From contig MCGE01000008.1 in NCBI GenBank assembly GCA_002105175.1, positions 620,001-684,000 on the forward strand: DNA of 64,000 nucleotides. Direction: 5' to 3'. Source of the stretch: Absidia repens (taxonomy: Eukaryota > Mucoromycota > Mucoromycetes > Mucorales > Cunninghamellaceae). Of the stretch, positions 46,752 to 59,191 are shown in pieces. Position numbers and translations under genes: made by a program. Under the pieces are notes generated by a model, which was not told the DNA's origin, ran no database searches, and was given only the letters and a program-made list of their open reading frames with translations. The number at the start of each line of letters is the position of its first letter. Within the stretch, counting starts at the first letter, position 1.

Positions 46752-48146
46752 CTATATAGTCCTATGTATACGGTTGTAGGATATAGGTAATAATGAGGAT
46801 TCTACAATAATTGCGGTGACACGGTATGGGTCAATATTGGAGGCCTATAGTTAAATCCGAGCAACAAAAAAACATGTTAGGGATTTACATACACATATAT
46901 ACATATATCTACATATAATTGGCTTACCGGACGTCGATCTTCCATATATCCCTTTCCTTCCTTTCCAACATGTCGAGGAATACGAACCGAAGCACGGCGG
47001 TTAGCAATACCATAGGAGAAAGCATCGATGTGTCCAGTGGCATGATAGCCAGTTAGTCGCAAATCATTGTCTTCACCATATGCAGCAAGATCTTCAAAAT
47101 GGTGCAAGCTCATTCGATCAATGGCGTCCTCCATCACAGCCAGGCCACCGTCTTGACGCATTGCCAGGGTTGAGTAGTTAGTATGACATCCCGCCCCATT
47201 CCAATCGCCCTGTACCGGTTTTGGATGTAGTGTGACCTCAATCCCAAAGTCCTCCGCTACCCGTTCCAAAAGATATCTTGCTACCCACAGTTCATCCCCC
47301 ATACAAATGCCTTCACAAGGACCAACTTGGAATTCAAATTGACCAGGTACCACTTCCACATTCACACCAGAAAGGTTGATACCAGCATACAAACACGCTC
47401 GATAATGTGCTTCGACAATGTCACGTCCAAAAACCGTCGTTGCACCTACACCACAATAATACTGTATAAACATAAAAAAAAAAAACAACAACAAGGGATG
47501 GTTAATGTCCAGAATGTTATGTTTGTCTTCTGTGCCCTACTTTTCCCTATTGCAACCGGCATTTTTTTTTTAAAAAGAAAAGGGTGAGTAAAAGAGTTGT
47601 GAAGTTTGGATCATCATTCAAACATATACGCATATCTATATATACCTGAGGTTCTGGGAATCCATGCTGAGGCCATCCAAGCGGTTTATCAATTTTCTTG
47701 TCAATCAGCATGTATTCTTGTTCGATACCAAACCAAGGGTGTTCATGTGCATAGGCGGCCATGGTGTTTTTACAATGGTAACGATAATTGGTAGGGTGAG
47801 GCGTGCCATCCGGTAAATAAGTATCACAAAGAACCAGCTTATTTTTGGTGGTCGAAAGACAAGGACGCAAAGGGTCGTCAAACATTGCCACAGGTCTTAG
47901 AAGAAGGTCGGCATCGTGACCCTGAGCTTGGCCAGTAGAAGAGCCATCGTAGTTCCATTCCGGTATATCATCCACAGTGATCTCCACAGCCGTAGCAGTG
48001 ACACTACCAATGGCCAAATCCAAGGTGCGTGTTTTTGAGCGGATGCCATTATAACCGTCAATCCATATATATTCCACTTGTATTTTATTCTTTTGGTCCA
48101 GGCGAAGGTATTTACTTAATAGTGTTGCATTGCTGGGTATCGCCAT
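46752..48146 (-). CDS. GLN1: Glutamine synthetase
   Basis: Makes glutamine from glutamate, ammonia and ATP; cytosolic, central to nitrogen assimilation. Exons on the minus strand: 48146-47646, 47546-47541 (six-nucleotide microexon), 47461-46928 and 46844-46752, 377 aa. The N-terminal grasp region includes [19 protein letters not shown] and [18 protein letters not shown]. The catalytic region shows [27 protein letters not shown] and [20 protein letters not shown]. The end reads [20 protein letters not shown] followed by about 16 more residues. Without the microexon the protein would read FPEPQYYCGVG, missing two residues of the conserved PQGxYYCGVG motif; the microexon GGA AAA restores G-K. 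The ATG at 48146 begins a normal N-terminus. Confidence 0.94.
47541..47546 (-). other. Candidate six-nucleotide microexon of glutamine synthetase
   Basis: On the minus strand the order is CAATAG, GGAAAA, GTAGGG, giving an acceptor, six bases (Gly-Lys) and a donor. The flanking introns would be 99 and 79 nt, both typical, instead of a single intron of 184 nt. The inserted Gly is at the conserved position of the PQGPYYCGVG-like motif. Confidence 0.7.
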
Positions 48147-48773
48147 GATAATAATGAGGGTATGTGCTATGTATATATGAGTATTGATGAAGAGGAGGGG
48201 GGAGAAGATGAAGGAGAAAAAAAATAGTTGGTAGTTGACTTTTCCATTTTCTTATCTTCAAAAAAAAGAGCGAAAAAGATAAGCCAAATCCTTCATCCCA
48301 AAAAAATCTAATCTTTTGCCTGTGCCTATCCTGCGACGGAGTATCAAATTGGCTACATGATGATGATGATCAATCTACGGGCTTATCGTATGTGCACCTG
48401 AAGTCTCAAGATATTGCACAGGATAAAAAAGAGGCATCCTTTTGATTGGGCACATAGAAATCAAAGAACAAGCCATTTTAATTGCCTATCATGCCTTGAG
48501 AAAGTAACCCTAAATAATGATAATAATAGTAAACCCCGCACTAACAAAAGGATATGCACACTTTAAGATCAAAAAGTTTATTTTTATTTGTTTGAAGATA
48601 TACTTGTATAAAAAATCAAAATAAAGGCAGAGGAAAACAGGAAGGGAATGATAAATATGTAAGTGTGTCAAAATTGATTTAATGTGAGAGAGGATATAAG
48701 ATAAAGCATATGAATGCATACACTAAACTAAACTAAACTAAACTATATACGTATAAGTAGGAAGAAGAAAGAT
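48147..48773. other. Glutamine synthetase promoter and tetraspanin 3' end
   Basis: 627 bp, with the minus-strand glutamine synthetase gene on the left and the tetraspanin stop on the right. A run of CTAAA units (48723-48744) and AT-rich sequence are present. Nothing else was recognised. Confidence 0.5.
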
Positions 48774-50157
48774 CTAGGGTCGTCTATGTTGCAATCCTTG
48801 AGAGGCCACATTCAACGAGCTTCCAGTAGGTGTGCCAGCAACAATACCTTGATAATCCAACCGATAAAGCTTGGGAGGTAGATTCTTACCAAACTTCCGG
48901 TTGATGTGATTTGCGCAAAGAAGACCAGAAAACACGACAAATAGGATCAATGGAATACAAGAGAAACCACCAATATACGTGTATGTCAGGAAGCTGATAG
49001 TAAACTGTTGATACTTAAAGCGACATCCAGGTAACAGTGTTCTTGGGAAACACTTGTTGGAGTTTTCGTGGAAATCCGAAAACATCTTGTATCCACAACA
49101 ATGAAGCTATAAATATTTATAACAAGTATAAGTAAACAACGTTCATCCCAGTCCTCATCCCCCGTTTTTTTTTTTGTTTTTTTTTTCTTACGTTGGCTTG
49201 GATACGAGATCGACCATCCGAGGTCAAATCATAATGCCATTGTTGTGACAATTTCCCTTCAATGTTCCATTTATTTTTTCGATAAGCCGTGTATCCAATG
49301 GAAGTAATGGTACCAAAGCACACCCAAAGTAACAAGTTGTAGACAGCAAGGATTGGCCGGTTATTTAACATGATACCCACATAACCGAGCAATGATGTGA
49401 AAAGGCAAATCGCACCTGTCGCCAAAATAACTAATAAAGATATACATTATTAATATGATAAAAATTATTATGTGATCGTTTCATTTTTTTTTTTTTTTTT
49501 GGGTACAGTCATGACTAACTTACGATCCAGAATCACCTTTTCACCGACAATTACCACATCCGCACGCTGGTATACTACAAAATGAAGAGCAAAGGAAATG
49601 AGCCAAAATTCGAAAAAATTAGAAAACCAAGACTTACATTTGAAATACGTCAGTAAAGCTGCCAACAAGAGACCCAAACCAATGCAAAATAACTATATTA
49701 CATCATAAAAAGGGAAAAAGGTGTCAGTATGTTTTATGATCGATTACTATATATATATATATATAATATTTATTTATTTGAAACCTACAACCGAATTAGA
49801 GAACAATAACCACCATTTATGTAGAGTCCAGCGTTGTTTCTTCTTCATAGTATCGGGGACGTGGTGTTTCATAACGTGTAAACTGGTGGCATCAACAGAA
49901 GATTGTGACACTCCGCCAAGAGACTGTCTTGATTCCGACCTCATCCACGGTAAAACGGGTTCAGGTAAATCATCGCCAGAATCCCATAACTGTTCGTCGC
50001 GTAGTTGCTGTTGGTATGATTGGTGCTGTTGTGTCCTTGAAGATGAGCTATAGGCTGCTGAATGTCGCGCTTCGGTGATGCCGGTAGTGTGAGTGGTGGA
50101 CAATCGACTGGCCGACATTTCGACTGGAGGAGGTGGTGGTGTCGAAGATCGATCCAT
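48774..50157 (-). CDS. Tetraspanin-like four-TM membrane protein
   Basis: Five exons (minus strand): 50157-49789, 49692-49638, 49574-49524, 49430-49192 and 49106-48774, 348 aa. A long cytosolic N-terminus (about 110 residues, Ser/Gln-rich, MDRSSTPPPPPVEMSASRLS) precedes TM1 (LLFSNSVLFCIGLGLLLAAL). TM2 (LILATGAICLFTSLLGYVGI) and TM3 (ILAVYNLLLWVCFGTITSIG) follow. The large loop has LHCCGYKMFSDFHENSNKC and RTLLPGC, including the CCG motif that defines tetraspanins. TM4 is GGFSCIPLILFVVFSGLLC. Fungal tetraspanins act in membrane-domain organisation and polarised growth; the precise role here is unknown. Confidence 0.86.
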
Positions 50158-50632
50158 TGGAATTGGTTCCTTAATATCTTACAAAAAAAAACAAACAAAC
50201 AAAAAGAACGAAAAAGAAAAGAAAAGAGAAGGGAAAAAAAAATATAATAAGATAAAAAGAAGAGAGAGAAGATGGATTCGGGATCAGAAGTATAAAAAAA
50301 AAAAAGTTTATTTATAGTGATCAAATGCGATAAAAAAGGGAAAATTATAGCCAGTAGAATTCATCAGATGTAAAAATAAGTCCAGCTGATTTGCTAGTCT
50401 TTTTTTGTAAGGGGTTCAAAAATGTAAAGTTTTTATTTTTCTGGTTTTTGGTAAAGAATAAAGGAATATATATGATATGAGGCTGGGGGTAAAATAAAAA
50501 TATAAATGCGATAGTAGGATGATAGGGTGATAAGCTAAGCTGTGTTAGGGTATAAATCGATTGAAGAAGTAGAAAACTAACTAACTAAAAAAAAAGATAT
50601 AAATAAAATGAAATACAGACACATATTCTAAT
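50158..50632. other. Tetraspanin promoter and EI24-like 3' end
   Basis: 475 bp of AT-rich DNA with A-runs, between two minus-strand genes. AATAAA-like signals on the minus strand near 50600-50610 could serve the EI24-like gene. Confidence 0.45.
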
Positions 50633-51769
50633 TCATTTAATTGTTGCACCATACGATTGTTGTGGCTGTTGCTGATAATAAGGTGACGGTGATGATGAAG
50701 GATATCCACCAGTATATCCTTGAGTTGCTGAAGGATAAGGAACTGCCTGATACGGTAAAGATGATGATGATGATGAATGATGCTGTTGTTGTTGCTTTTG
50801 TATAGCAGCAATATCACGTTCATTTCGTTCATATTCATCCGCAACCCAAAGAGCAGCTCCAACAATATTGGTCCACATAAAAATCAAGTTGAATAGAGGA
50901 ATCAGTTCCAAAGCCACTGCGACTACGCCAAATTGACAATATTCCTCACGGTGTCGCCAAGCATGTCGTCTTGAATCCCCAATACTGAATCCTCGGAATT
51001 CCAAATCATAATGGATCATGGCGCCCCAGCTATTATAACAATAAGGTTAGTATTGAAATCAGAATATGATATCAATATATACCAAACAAAACTTACCATG
51101 CAGGCCATCCATTGATATAACATGCTAGAACAGTTCCAACCACTGGCACAAGATGTAATGGTGCAGTGAGAATCAGCACTAAAATCTACATGATTATAAT
51201 GATAAAGAAGAGTCACTAAGTAAAAGGTAACTTCTATCCCGTACAATATCCCTTACTTGTGCCAAGACCAAGAACCAAACAAATATAATCCCCGAGCCTA
51301 TTCCGCGACAACACAAAGTGAGTCCACTCACAGGCACACGAGTTTCAAACATTCTTGATAAACCTCTTGCTTTCAAAGTTGCATCAAAGAGTGCGTCTTG
51401 GAAGATGGGAATCAAGATTGCAAAAAAGATAACGTCGATAATGGCGGATTCTAACAAGACAAATATCACCGAGACTAGCCAAGCAAGCCAAGCTGGACAA
51501 TTGGCATTGATCAAAGCATGGGCCTGTAAAGGAAGTAAAAATACAAAACAAAGCACCAAGGATATAATACCAAAGATAAGGGTCAAAAGAAAAGGACATA
51601 TAGTTTTAGCCCAGAGCTATTATTATACAGGGGAAAAAACATTTAGTATGGTGTATTTATTATAAAGTAGAGCCACATTTTGGATTTAATACCTTCAGTA
51701 ACATACCTGAGGATGAGCCACAAAGAAGAAAATACCCTGAACAGGATAGGTAGATCGTAGAGCCACCAT
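50633..51769 (-). CDS. EI24-domain (DUF540-type) multi-pass membrane protein
   Basis: Four exons (minus strand): 51769-51707, 51616-51257, 51185-51097 and 51029-50633, 302 aa. The N-terminus is MVALRSTYPVQGIFFFVAHP. Membrane segments include ICPFLLTLIFGIISLVLCFV, WLAWLVSVIFVLLESAIIDV, GSGIIFVWFLVLAQILVLIL and VAVALELIPLFNLIFMWTNI. The overall pattern, including LTAPLHLVPVVGTVLACYIN and a late NIVGAALWVADE helix, fits fungal EI24/PF07264 proteins such as yeast Rrt8-like ones. Those are linked to lipid droplets and spore-wall work in yeast, but the role here is open. The C-terminus is a cytosolic H/Q/S/P/Y-rich tail. Confidence 0.75.
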
Positions 51770-52328
51770 GAGTTGAGTGATTCTTTATTTTTTTCGAGTG
51801 AAAAAAGGAGAAGCAGGAAAAAAAAAAGGTAGTGAAAGAAAAAAGAGAAAGAGCAATTTCATAAATCTAGGATTTAAATTAGCGCTTCAAATCCAGATGT
51901 GCCACCTCAGTGCAATAGGCGTTTCCCACACGTACATATCAACATGTCAAAACCGTAAAAAAAGGTTGGGAGTACCAAATCATAGTCTTTTGTAGATCCT
52001 CCATCAATGGATTATTTATATTTTACTGCCAATTTTTTTAAAACCCACTTCCGCCTAATAATTTTGCATTCTTTCGCTTTTAACATGGGTGATGGAAGCT
52101 AAAAATGAAAATAGGTCGCTCTGCGATAACAATAGCGGGGCCGACTATGAAAAAAAAAAAAGACCGAAACCCCATTATATAATTTGTTCACATTTTTTAT
52201 TTCTCGTTTTCTTTTTCTTTTCTTATTTCCGCCCAGCCACTTTTTTAGCTTCAAAATAAGCAAACAAACAAACAATAAACTAACAACCGTGTAATCATCA
52301 TCACATAACCTTTTGATTTGGAAAAGCA
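51770..52328. other. Divergent promoter of EI24-like gene and PKA catalytic subunit
   Basis: 559 bp between two divergent starts. It is AT-rich, with a TATATAATTTG stretch near 52175 about 150 bp upstream of the kinase start. No ORF of note. Confidence 0.5.
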
Positions 52329-54184
<1,856 letters not shown>

Positions 54185-54543
54185 TTTACTTATTATTTAT
54201 TCTCTCTCCCCTCCATCATTTACTGATTATATATTGTTTGACTCACTTAGTTTGTCTCCCTCTTTTTTTTTTTTTTTTTTGGCCTGTCTCTTTTAAAATA
54301 AAAAAAAAAAAACTCTTTCTTATCACCAGGCATTGAGTTTGAAATTATGAACATCATTTGTCTTAAACATTTTATTGAGGTACACTGTAGGGTCGCGCTT
54401 TAGACTTTTTGTTGGTCTCACACACTTCTTTTTTTGGAGGGAGGACGATCCCCACGGACTTTGAAAATTGTAAATATCCCCCTACTGCCTCTTTTTTTTT
54501 ATTTTTTTATTCTATTCTACCATATGTATAGGTAGCAGAAGTC
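54185..54543. other. PKA-C 3' region and esterase-like promoter
   Basis: 359 bp with two poly-T/A tracts, including AAAATAAAAAA at about 54295. Nothing else recognised. Confidence 0.45.
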
Positions 54544-56000
54544 ATGCTATCTCACCATTATTGTGTACCGAAGAAAAGATTGACACTATTGATTTTGGTG
54601 GTCGTAATTCTGATATGGCTTTTTAGCTTTTTCTCGAACAATAACAGCACTATCTCAAGTCAACAACAACACCTTCTTCCTTGGTATCGCCATTATCATG
54701 ATCCTTTCACAACCAACAGCACTACTTTCACTTGGACCCTCACAGGATTGAACAACAACAACAATCGATCCATGGATGACATGATAGTATACGCCGAACA
54801 AGCAATGCGACGGGCCTTAGCGCAAGATTACCAGGGCATCATCCCAGGAAGTGGTCTGACCACTGATCACCAAGTCAAACAATTCCGATCTCAAGTAGAA
54901 TGCTGGACACAACAACAATCGCATGCCGAAAACAATGCTGATGGTAGTGGTTCCTGGAAATACCGTCCCAAATCCCAGTCTTCTCTCATGCCCCATTTTC
55001 AGGATCCTCGCTTTGGCCAATGCGACCGTCGATGGCAACGGCTCCACCCAAACACCCCACGGCCAGAAACTCAATACCAATGGGTACCTCCTTCTCGTTG
55101 TCCTCTTTTGTCTGACACCATTCAAACAGACCAATGGTGCGATATCATAGACGGCCGTCATACTCTTCTCGTTGGTGATCTGGTGCAATATCAATTACAT
55201 GATCTTTTGCTGGATGCATTACGTCTAGGTCCAACTGTCTGTTATGGCGAATTAAGTTGCAAAGGTAATATATATACAAAAATGCTAGGGAATCCAAATG
55301 GATTAGTGTGTGTCTTCTTGTATTTATTTCGTATGAACTCACTCATATGTGTGGATGGTTCGGCGGGGGGCGGCGGTGTATGTGTGTGTGTGTGTGCGTG
55401 TATTATATAGATCATACAGTGTGTCCATTGCCAAAGAAAGCTCGTTTACGTTATATCCGCAATGATGTGTTGTCTAAAACCACTCGTGTCAATCTGGCCC
55501 ATGGCAAACCAACCACCAACATCGTTGAATGGCCTTTTATTGGTAAACGGCCGTTAGAATCATTCAAGATCGTCATGCTGAACCGATCGCCAGTGGTAGA
55601 AGATGATATGACGTTTGTACAACAACTTGTAGCGACCATGGCGGAAATCCGGAAAATCCAACCCGAGGCCTTGATTATCTACCGATCTTCGATTATTGGC
55701 CACCCTTATTGTGATGAAGCGCAAGGACCCCTCGTGGAGGATGGCGATCGGAAATATCGGCAACATTTGCCTTTTGGATGGAGTGAACATCATCGAAGGA
55801 ACAGCTTGGCCCAGGCGGTGGTGGAAAATGCTGGTGGTGTTTTTCTTGATATGGCCTATAGTATGGATCAGCGTCCTGATGGGCATGTAGGCGGCTCAGA
55901 TTGCTTGCGTTATTGTATGCCTGGTCCATTGGATTCCTGGGCTTTGTTATTCTACAATGTCTTTTTGGCTCTTGGTGTACCATTTTCCTCTCCTTCATAG
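54544..56000 (+). CDS. Type II membrane PC-esterase-like (SGNH/TBL) protein, catalytic Ser replaced
   Basis: Two exons, 54544-55264 and 55411-56000, 436 aa. A short tail and membrane anchor (LTLLILVVVILIWLFSFF, residues 13-30) precede an N-rich stem. The region CDRRWQRLHPNTPRPETQYQ leads to LLVGDLVQYQLHDLLLDAL, the position of the GDS motif of PC-esterase/TBL proteins (PF13839-like). Here Asp is followed by Leu instead of Ser. The C-terminal block DCLRYCMPGPLDSWALLFYN matches the DxxH-type motif region (DC-C-PG-DSW) of this family; the DSW spacing is normal, but the His is not obvious (RYC). PC-esterase proteins O-acetylate or deacetylate cell-wall glycans. Loss of Ser suggests altered or lost catalysis; the family assignment is moderately sure. 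Confidence 0.75.
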
Positions 56001-56559
56001 TTGTTACAAGTAGTCCTTATCATTAGTATCAGTAGTAGTATTAGAAATAGTCGCTATTTTTTTTTTTTTATCATTTTGTACACAATAAAGAACAAAATAG
56101 TTTACCCTTTCCTTTTTTTTTTCTTACGTTTCATCATCATACATTAAAGAACAAAATAGTTTATCCTTTTTTTTTTTTTTGCCTTTTTTCCCATAATACC
56201 ATTGACATATTTCCGACCCACCCATTTTTTTTTTAGCAACACGTGAATTTGACATTGCGTTTTATGGACAAATCATATCCCTCCCTTTTTATCAAACCTT
56301 CCATGCCATTCTATTTCCATTGCAGCGCTTCACATTCATCATACATCATATCATCATTTTAAGGGGTTTCAATATAGAGTTGGTTGTTTATTTTTTCAAA
56401 GATACAGTATTAAATAAAGAAAAAACAATAAATGACTTTTTTTTTGTGTGAGAGTGAATGTGAAGTTGGGGAAAAAGAGAATAAGGTGAATAAATGGGGA
56501 TAAAAGTAACTAACTAAAAACTAAAAAAGGGAGAAGTTGGAGGATGGGGTTCTAAAAAT
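56001..56559. other. Convergent 3' regions, duplicated poly-A-signal motif
   Basis: 559 bp between two convergent genes. The string AAAGAACAAAATAGTTTA occurs twice (about 56086 and 56146), each next to a T-run, which looks like a local duplication of the 3' end. AATAAA signals are present for both genes. Confidence 0.5.
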
Positions 56560-57862
56560 CTAAATCTTTTTGGATTTGGGTTGCTGGGAGGCGGCAGCGG
56601 CAGCGGTGGAGTTCGCGGCAGCCGCCTTCTTCTTCAAAGACTTGTTCTTGTTGTAGGTGATACGATAGAAGTTGATGAAGAGCAAGAGGTAAGAGCTAAG
56701 TAAAGCACAACCGAAGATAGCAGAGGTTTCAGTACCAGCACAAGAACCCATGTTAGGCATATGAGGGTAGTAGGTGTAGGCAAAGTAAGTGTAAGTGCAG
56801 AAATAAATGGCAAACAAATCAATGACAAATTGGACAATTTGCATGGTAGTCAAATAACGCTTCCACCAGATCTTAGCACCAGAGGCAGTACGGAAGTAGT
56901 AATAGTACATCAACACGTGGACGGTCAAGTTCAATACAATAGGCACCCAAGACTACATGTATATGAAATAAAGCAAGTTAGTTAGATGATTAAACATAAA
57001 TCAAATTAATTCGCATGTGATAAATAAATAATATCAACCAGCTAAAGGCTAACCAGCACCCCTATTGATCAATCATGTAACCTCCTTTTCCCCTGTCGCC
57101 CAGCTCCTTTTCCTTACCACTGATGTTTGGCCACCTAATTGAGTGTAGCAAAGAACCATGGTAAGACTGTGATGATAGTAATGGAGGAATTCTACAGTAA
57201 TCAAATGAAAGATTAGTTATTAACATCCCTTATATCCACATGCATGCTCCTTTTCTCGACCCCCAAAAAATAAATACTATCCTTACCAAGCTTCTTCTTC
57301 TTGAGAACAAGGAAGATAGTATCAATGAGTTCCCAGTATTTGACAAGGTAGTTGAGATAATACAATAATTCAAGAGGTTGAGTCCAAGCATCAGTAGCGC
57401 ATACGGCATGGAGTAAACCCTTGTGGTAAAGAATAGGGAAAATGTTTTCAACCATCAAGACCAAAAGAGCACCAGATACCAAAGTCAGCAACAAGTTGTG
57501 GATTTGGAAGAAAAATTGGAGTCGTTGGGCAGGAAGATTTTGCATCAGGTAGCGACCACCAAAGATAACAATAAAGTAAGTAATACAGCTCGTCACAACT
57601 AAAACAATAAATTCATATAAGCATATACGGGCGATAAATGTGATGATGGTGATGATGATGATGATGATGAAGTGATGACGATAGATGAAATATATATATA
57701 TTTACCTTCATTGACAGTAGACAAAGGTGTGACACCGGGAGTAAACACGAAATCAGTAGCCTTTTGACCAGTGACAGCTTGATAGACTTGTTCAAAATAA
57801 GGATAAAGGCGAAGACCAAAAGGAGTTTCTGGCGTGAATTGAAGTGACTTTAAAACCTCCAT
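56560..57862 (-). CDS. ELO-family fatty acid elongase
   Basis: 3-ketoacyl-CoA synthase of ER fatty-acid elongation. Exons on the minus strand: 57862-57706, 57598-57287, 57191-57118 and 56952-56560, 311 aa. Motifs include GRYLMQNLPAQRLQ, KYWELIDTIFLVLKKKKLEF and LHYYHHSLTM (the HxxHH box, encoded across the exon 2/3 junction and in exon 3). SWVPIVLNLTVHVLMYYYYF and a late TMQIVQFVIDL segment also match. Several TM helices are visible. The C-terminus, Ala/Lys-rich, ends KSKKI, a plausible K-x-K-x-x ER retrieval signal. Substrate length class (e.g. polyunsaturated versus very-long-chain saturated) cannot be told; the motifs QLGGQTSVSW and CYTQLGG are the typical yeast-like forms. Confidence 0.93.
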
Positions 57863-58235
57863 GGTTGAAAAAAGATTTCTTACGAAAAAAAAAAGAAAAG
57901 GATGAAGAAGAAAAGAGAGAGGGAGAAATGGAAAAAACAGGAACAAACAAATATAAGTGGGGGTTAAAAAATAAAACATTACATTTACCGTCTGTCGGTC
58001 TTGTCTCCCGAAAAAAATTTTCCACCTGTCATTTTCGACCCCCGCCCTGTCAGACATCAGACAGAGCCAGGCAAAGATCCAGGTAGAGGAAGTGTGTAAC
58101 TTGGAAAAAAAAAACAAAAGAAAACGCACAGTATAACAAAAAAGAAGACATCAAAGAATAAACGTGCAAAAATAAAGAAGAGGTTTTTTTTTATTGGATG
58201 TATTGTAAAATTAGAGGTTCTAAACTAATCACGCA
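57863..58235. other. Elongase promoter and EF-hand gene 3' end
   Basis: 373 bp between two minus-strand genes. Purine-rich runs on the plus strand (57880-57930) correspond to a pyrimidine-rich promoter stretch. No further feature. Confidence 0.45.
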
Positions 58236-58855
58236 TTAGATACCGCCTTTTCCATGGTATAATTGACTTTGCATATATTCTTCCCAGGAGATCATGCCAC
58301 TATAAAAATTTAAATAACAGAGAAAGCATTAAATATCATCAACCAATTAGCAGTGAATACCAAACTTACTCGCCATCCAGATCATCTTCACCGAGTACAT
58401 GATCTACCATCAATGTAATATCTTCCAAAGAGACATGTTTGGTTGGGTCTTCTTCACTATCATGATCAAAGTCCGAGAAGGCTGCACGTAATTCATGACC
58501 ATCCAAATGACCATCACCGTTCTGGTCGTGCAAGACAAACAGGTAGAATATCATATCTTCCTCACTCACTTGTGCCGCCTTTTCACCGTCCTTTGCCAAA
58601 ATATCCAAATGTTCTTGTATGTGTCTAATAAATAAACAGTAGTTCAAGTATGATATGATAAGTAATAGTAATAGTTGCTGAGACGACTCCTTTTTTTTTT
58701 TTCTATACATACTGTCGATTCGTTTTTTCGGAACCATAGTTGGAATGGTCTTCTTCGTTAAAACGGTGAGCTGTTCCTGGTCCAGCAGAGACAGAATATG
58801 TGAAGCATAATAAAGTGATGACGGATAGTAAAAAGAGTGTAAGTCGTTGTTGCAT
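58236..58855 (-). CDS. MCFD2-like secretory EF-hand protein
   Basis: Three exons (minus strand): 58855-58713, 58624-58370 and 58299-58236, 153 aa. A signal peptide (MQQRLTLFLLSVITLLCFTY, cleavage likely near SVSA-GP) is followed by a short linker. Two EF-hands are visible: loop one HDQNGDGHLDGHE (residues about 84-96), loop two EDDLDGDGMISWEE near the end, interrupted by an intron after GGC GA. Layout and size resemble MCFD2, the Ca-binding partner of the ERGIC-53 lectin in ER-to-Golgi cargo sorting. That identity is inferred. The presence of an ERV29-type cargo receptor in the same window fits the pathway but not proximity. Confidence 0.85.
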
Positions 58856-59191
58856 GATTGAAGGTAAAACCTTTTTAAAATGTAGAGAGAGAAAGAGAGG
58901 AGAAATAAAGAAAATCTAGGGAAGCTATTCAGAAGAGCGCTGACGTGGAGCGTTTCATTGGTTGGGCTTTTCAAGCTCTTATTTTTTAAATGCCGTTCAC
59001 CTCGAATTTTTTTTTTTTTTTTTGCTTTTCTGCTGCCATAAAATATGCAGTACAATTTCGTGGCCACCAAAAAAGGAAGACCCAAAGGTAAACAAAAATA
59101 TTTGTTTTTGTCTTTTTCCTTTTTCTCTCTCTTTTTCTTTTTTTTTTTTTGACAAAATTTAACAACGCTTTTATTTCATATTGTGCTTGAC
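58856..59191. other. Divergent promoter of EF-hand and RhoGAP genes
   Basis: 336 bp with T-runs at 59008-59023 and 59136-59149. Nothing else recognised. Confidence 0.45.
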
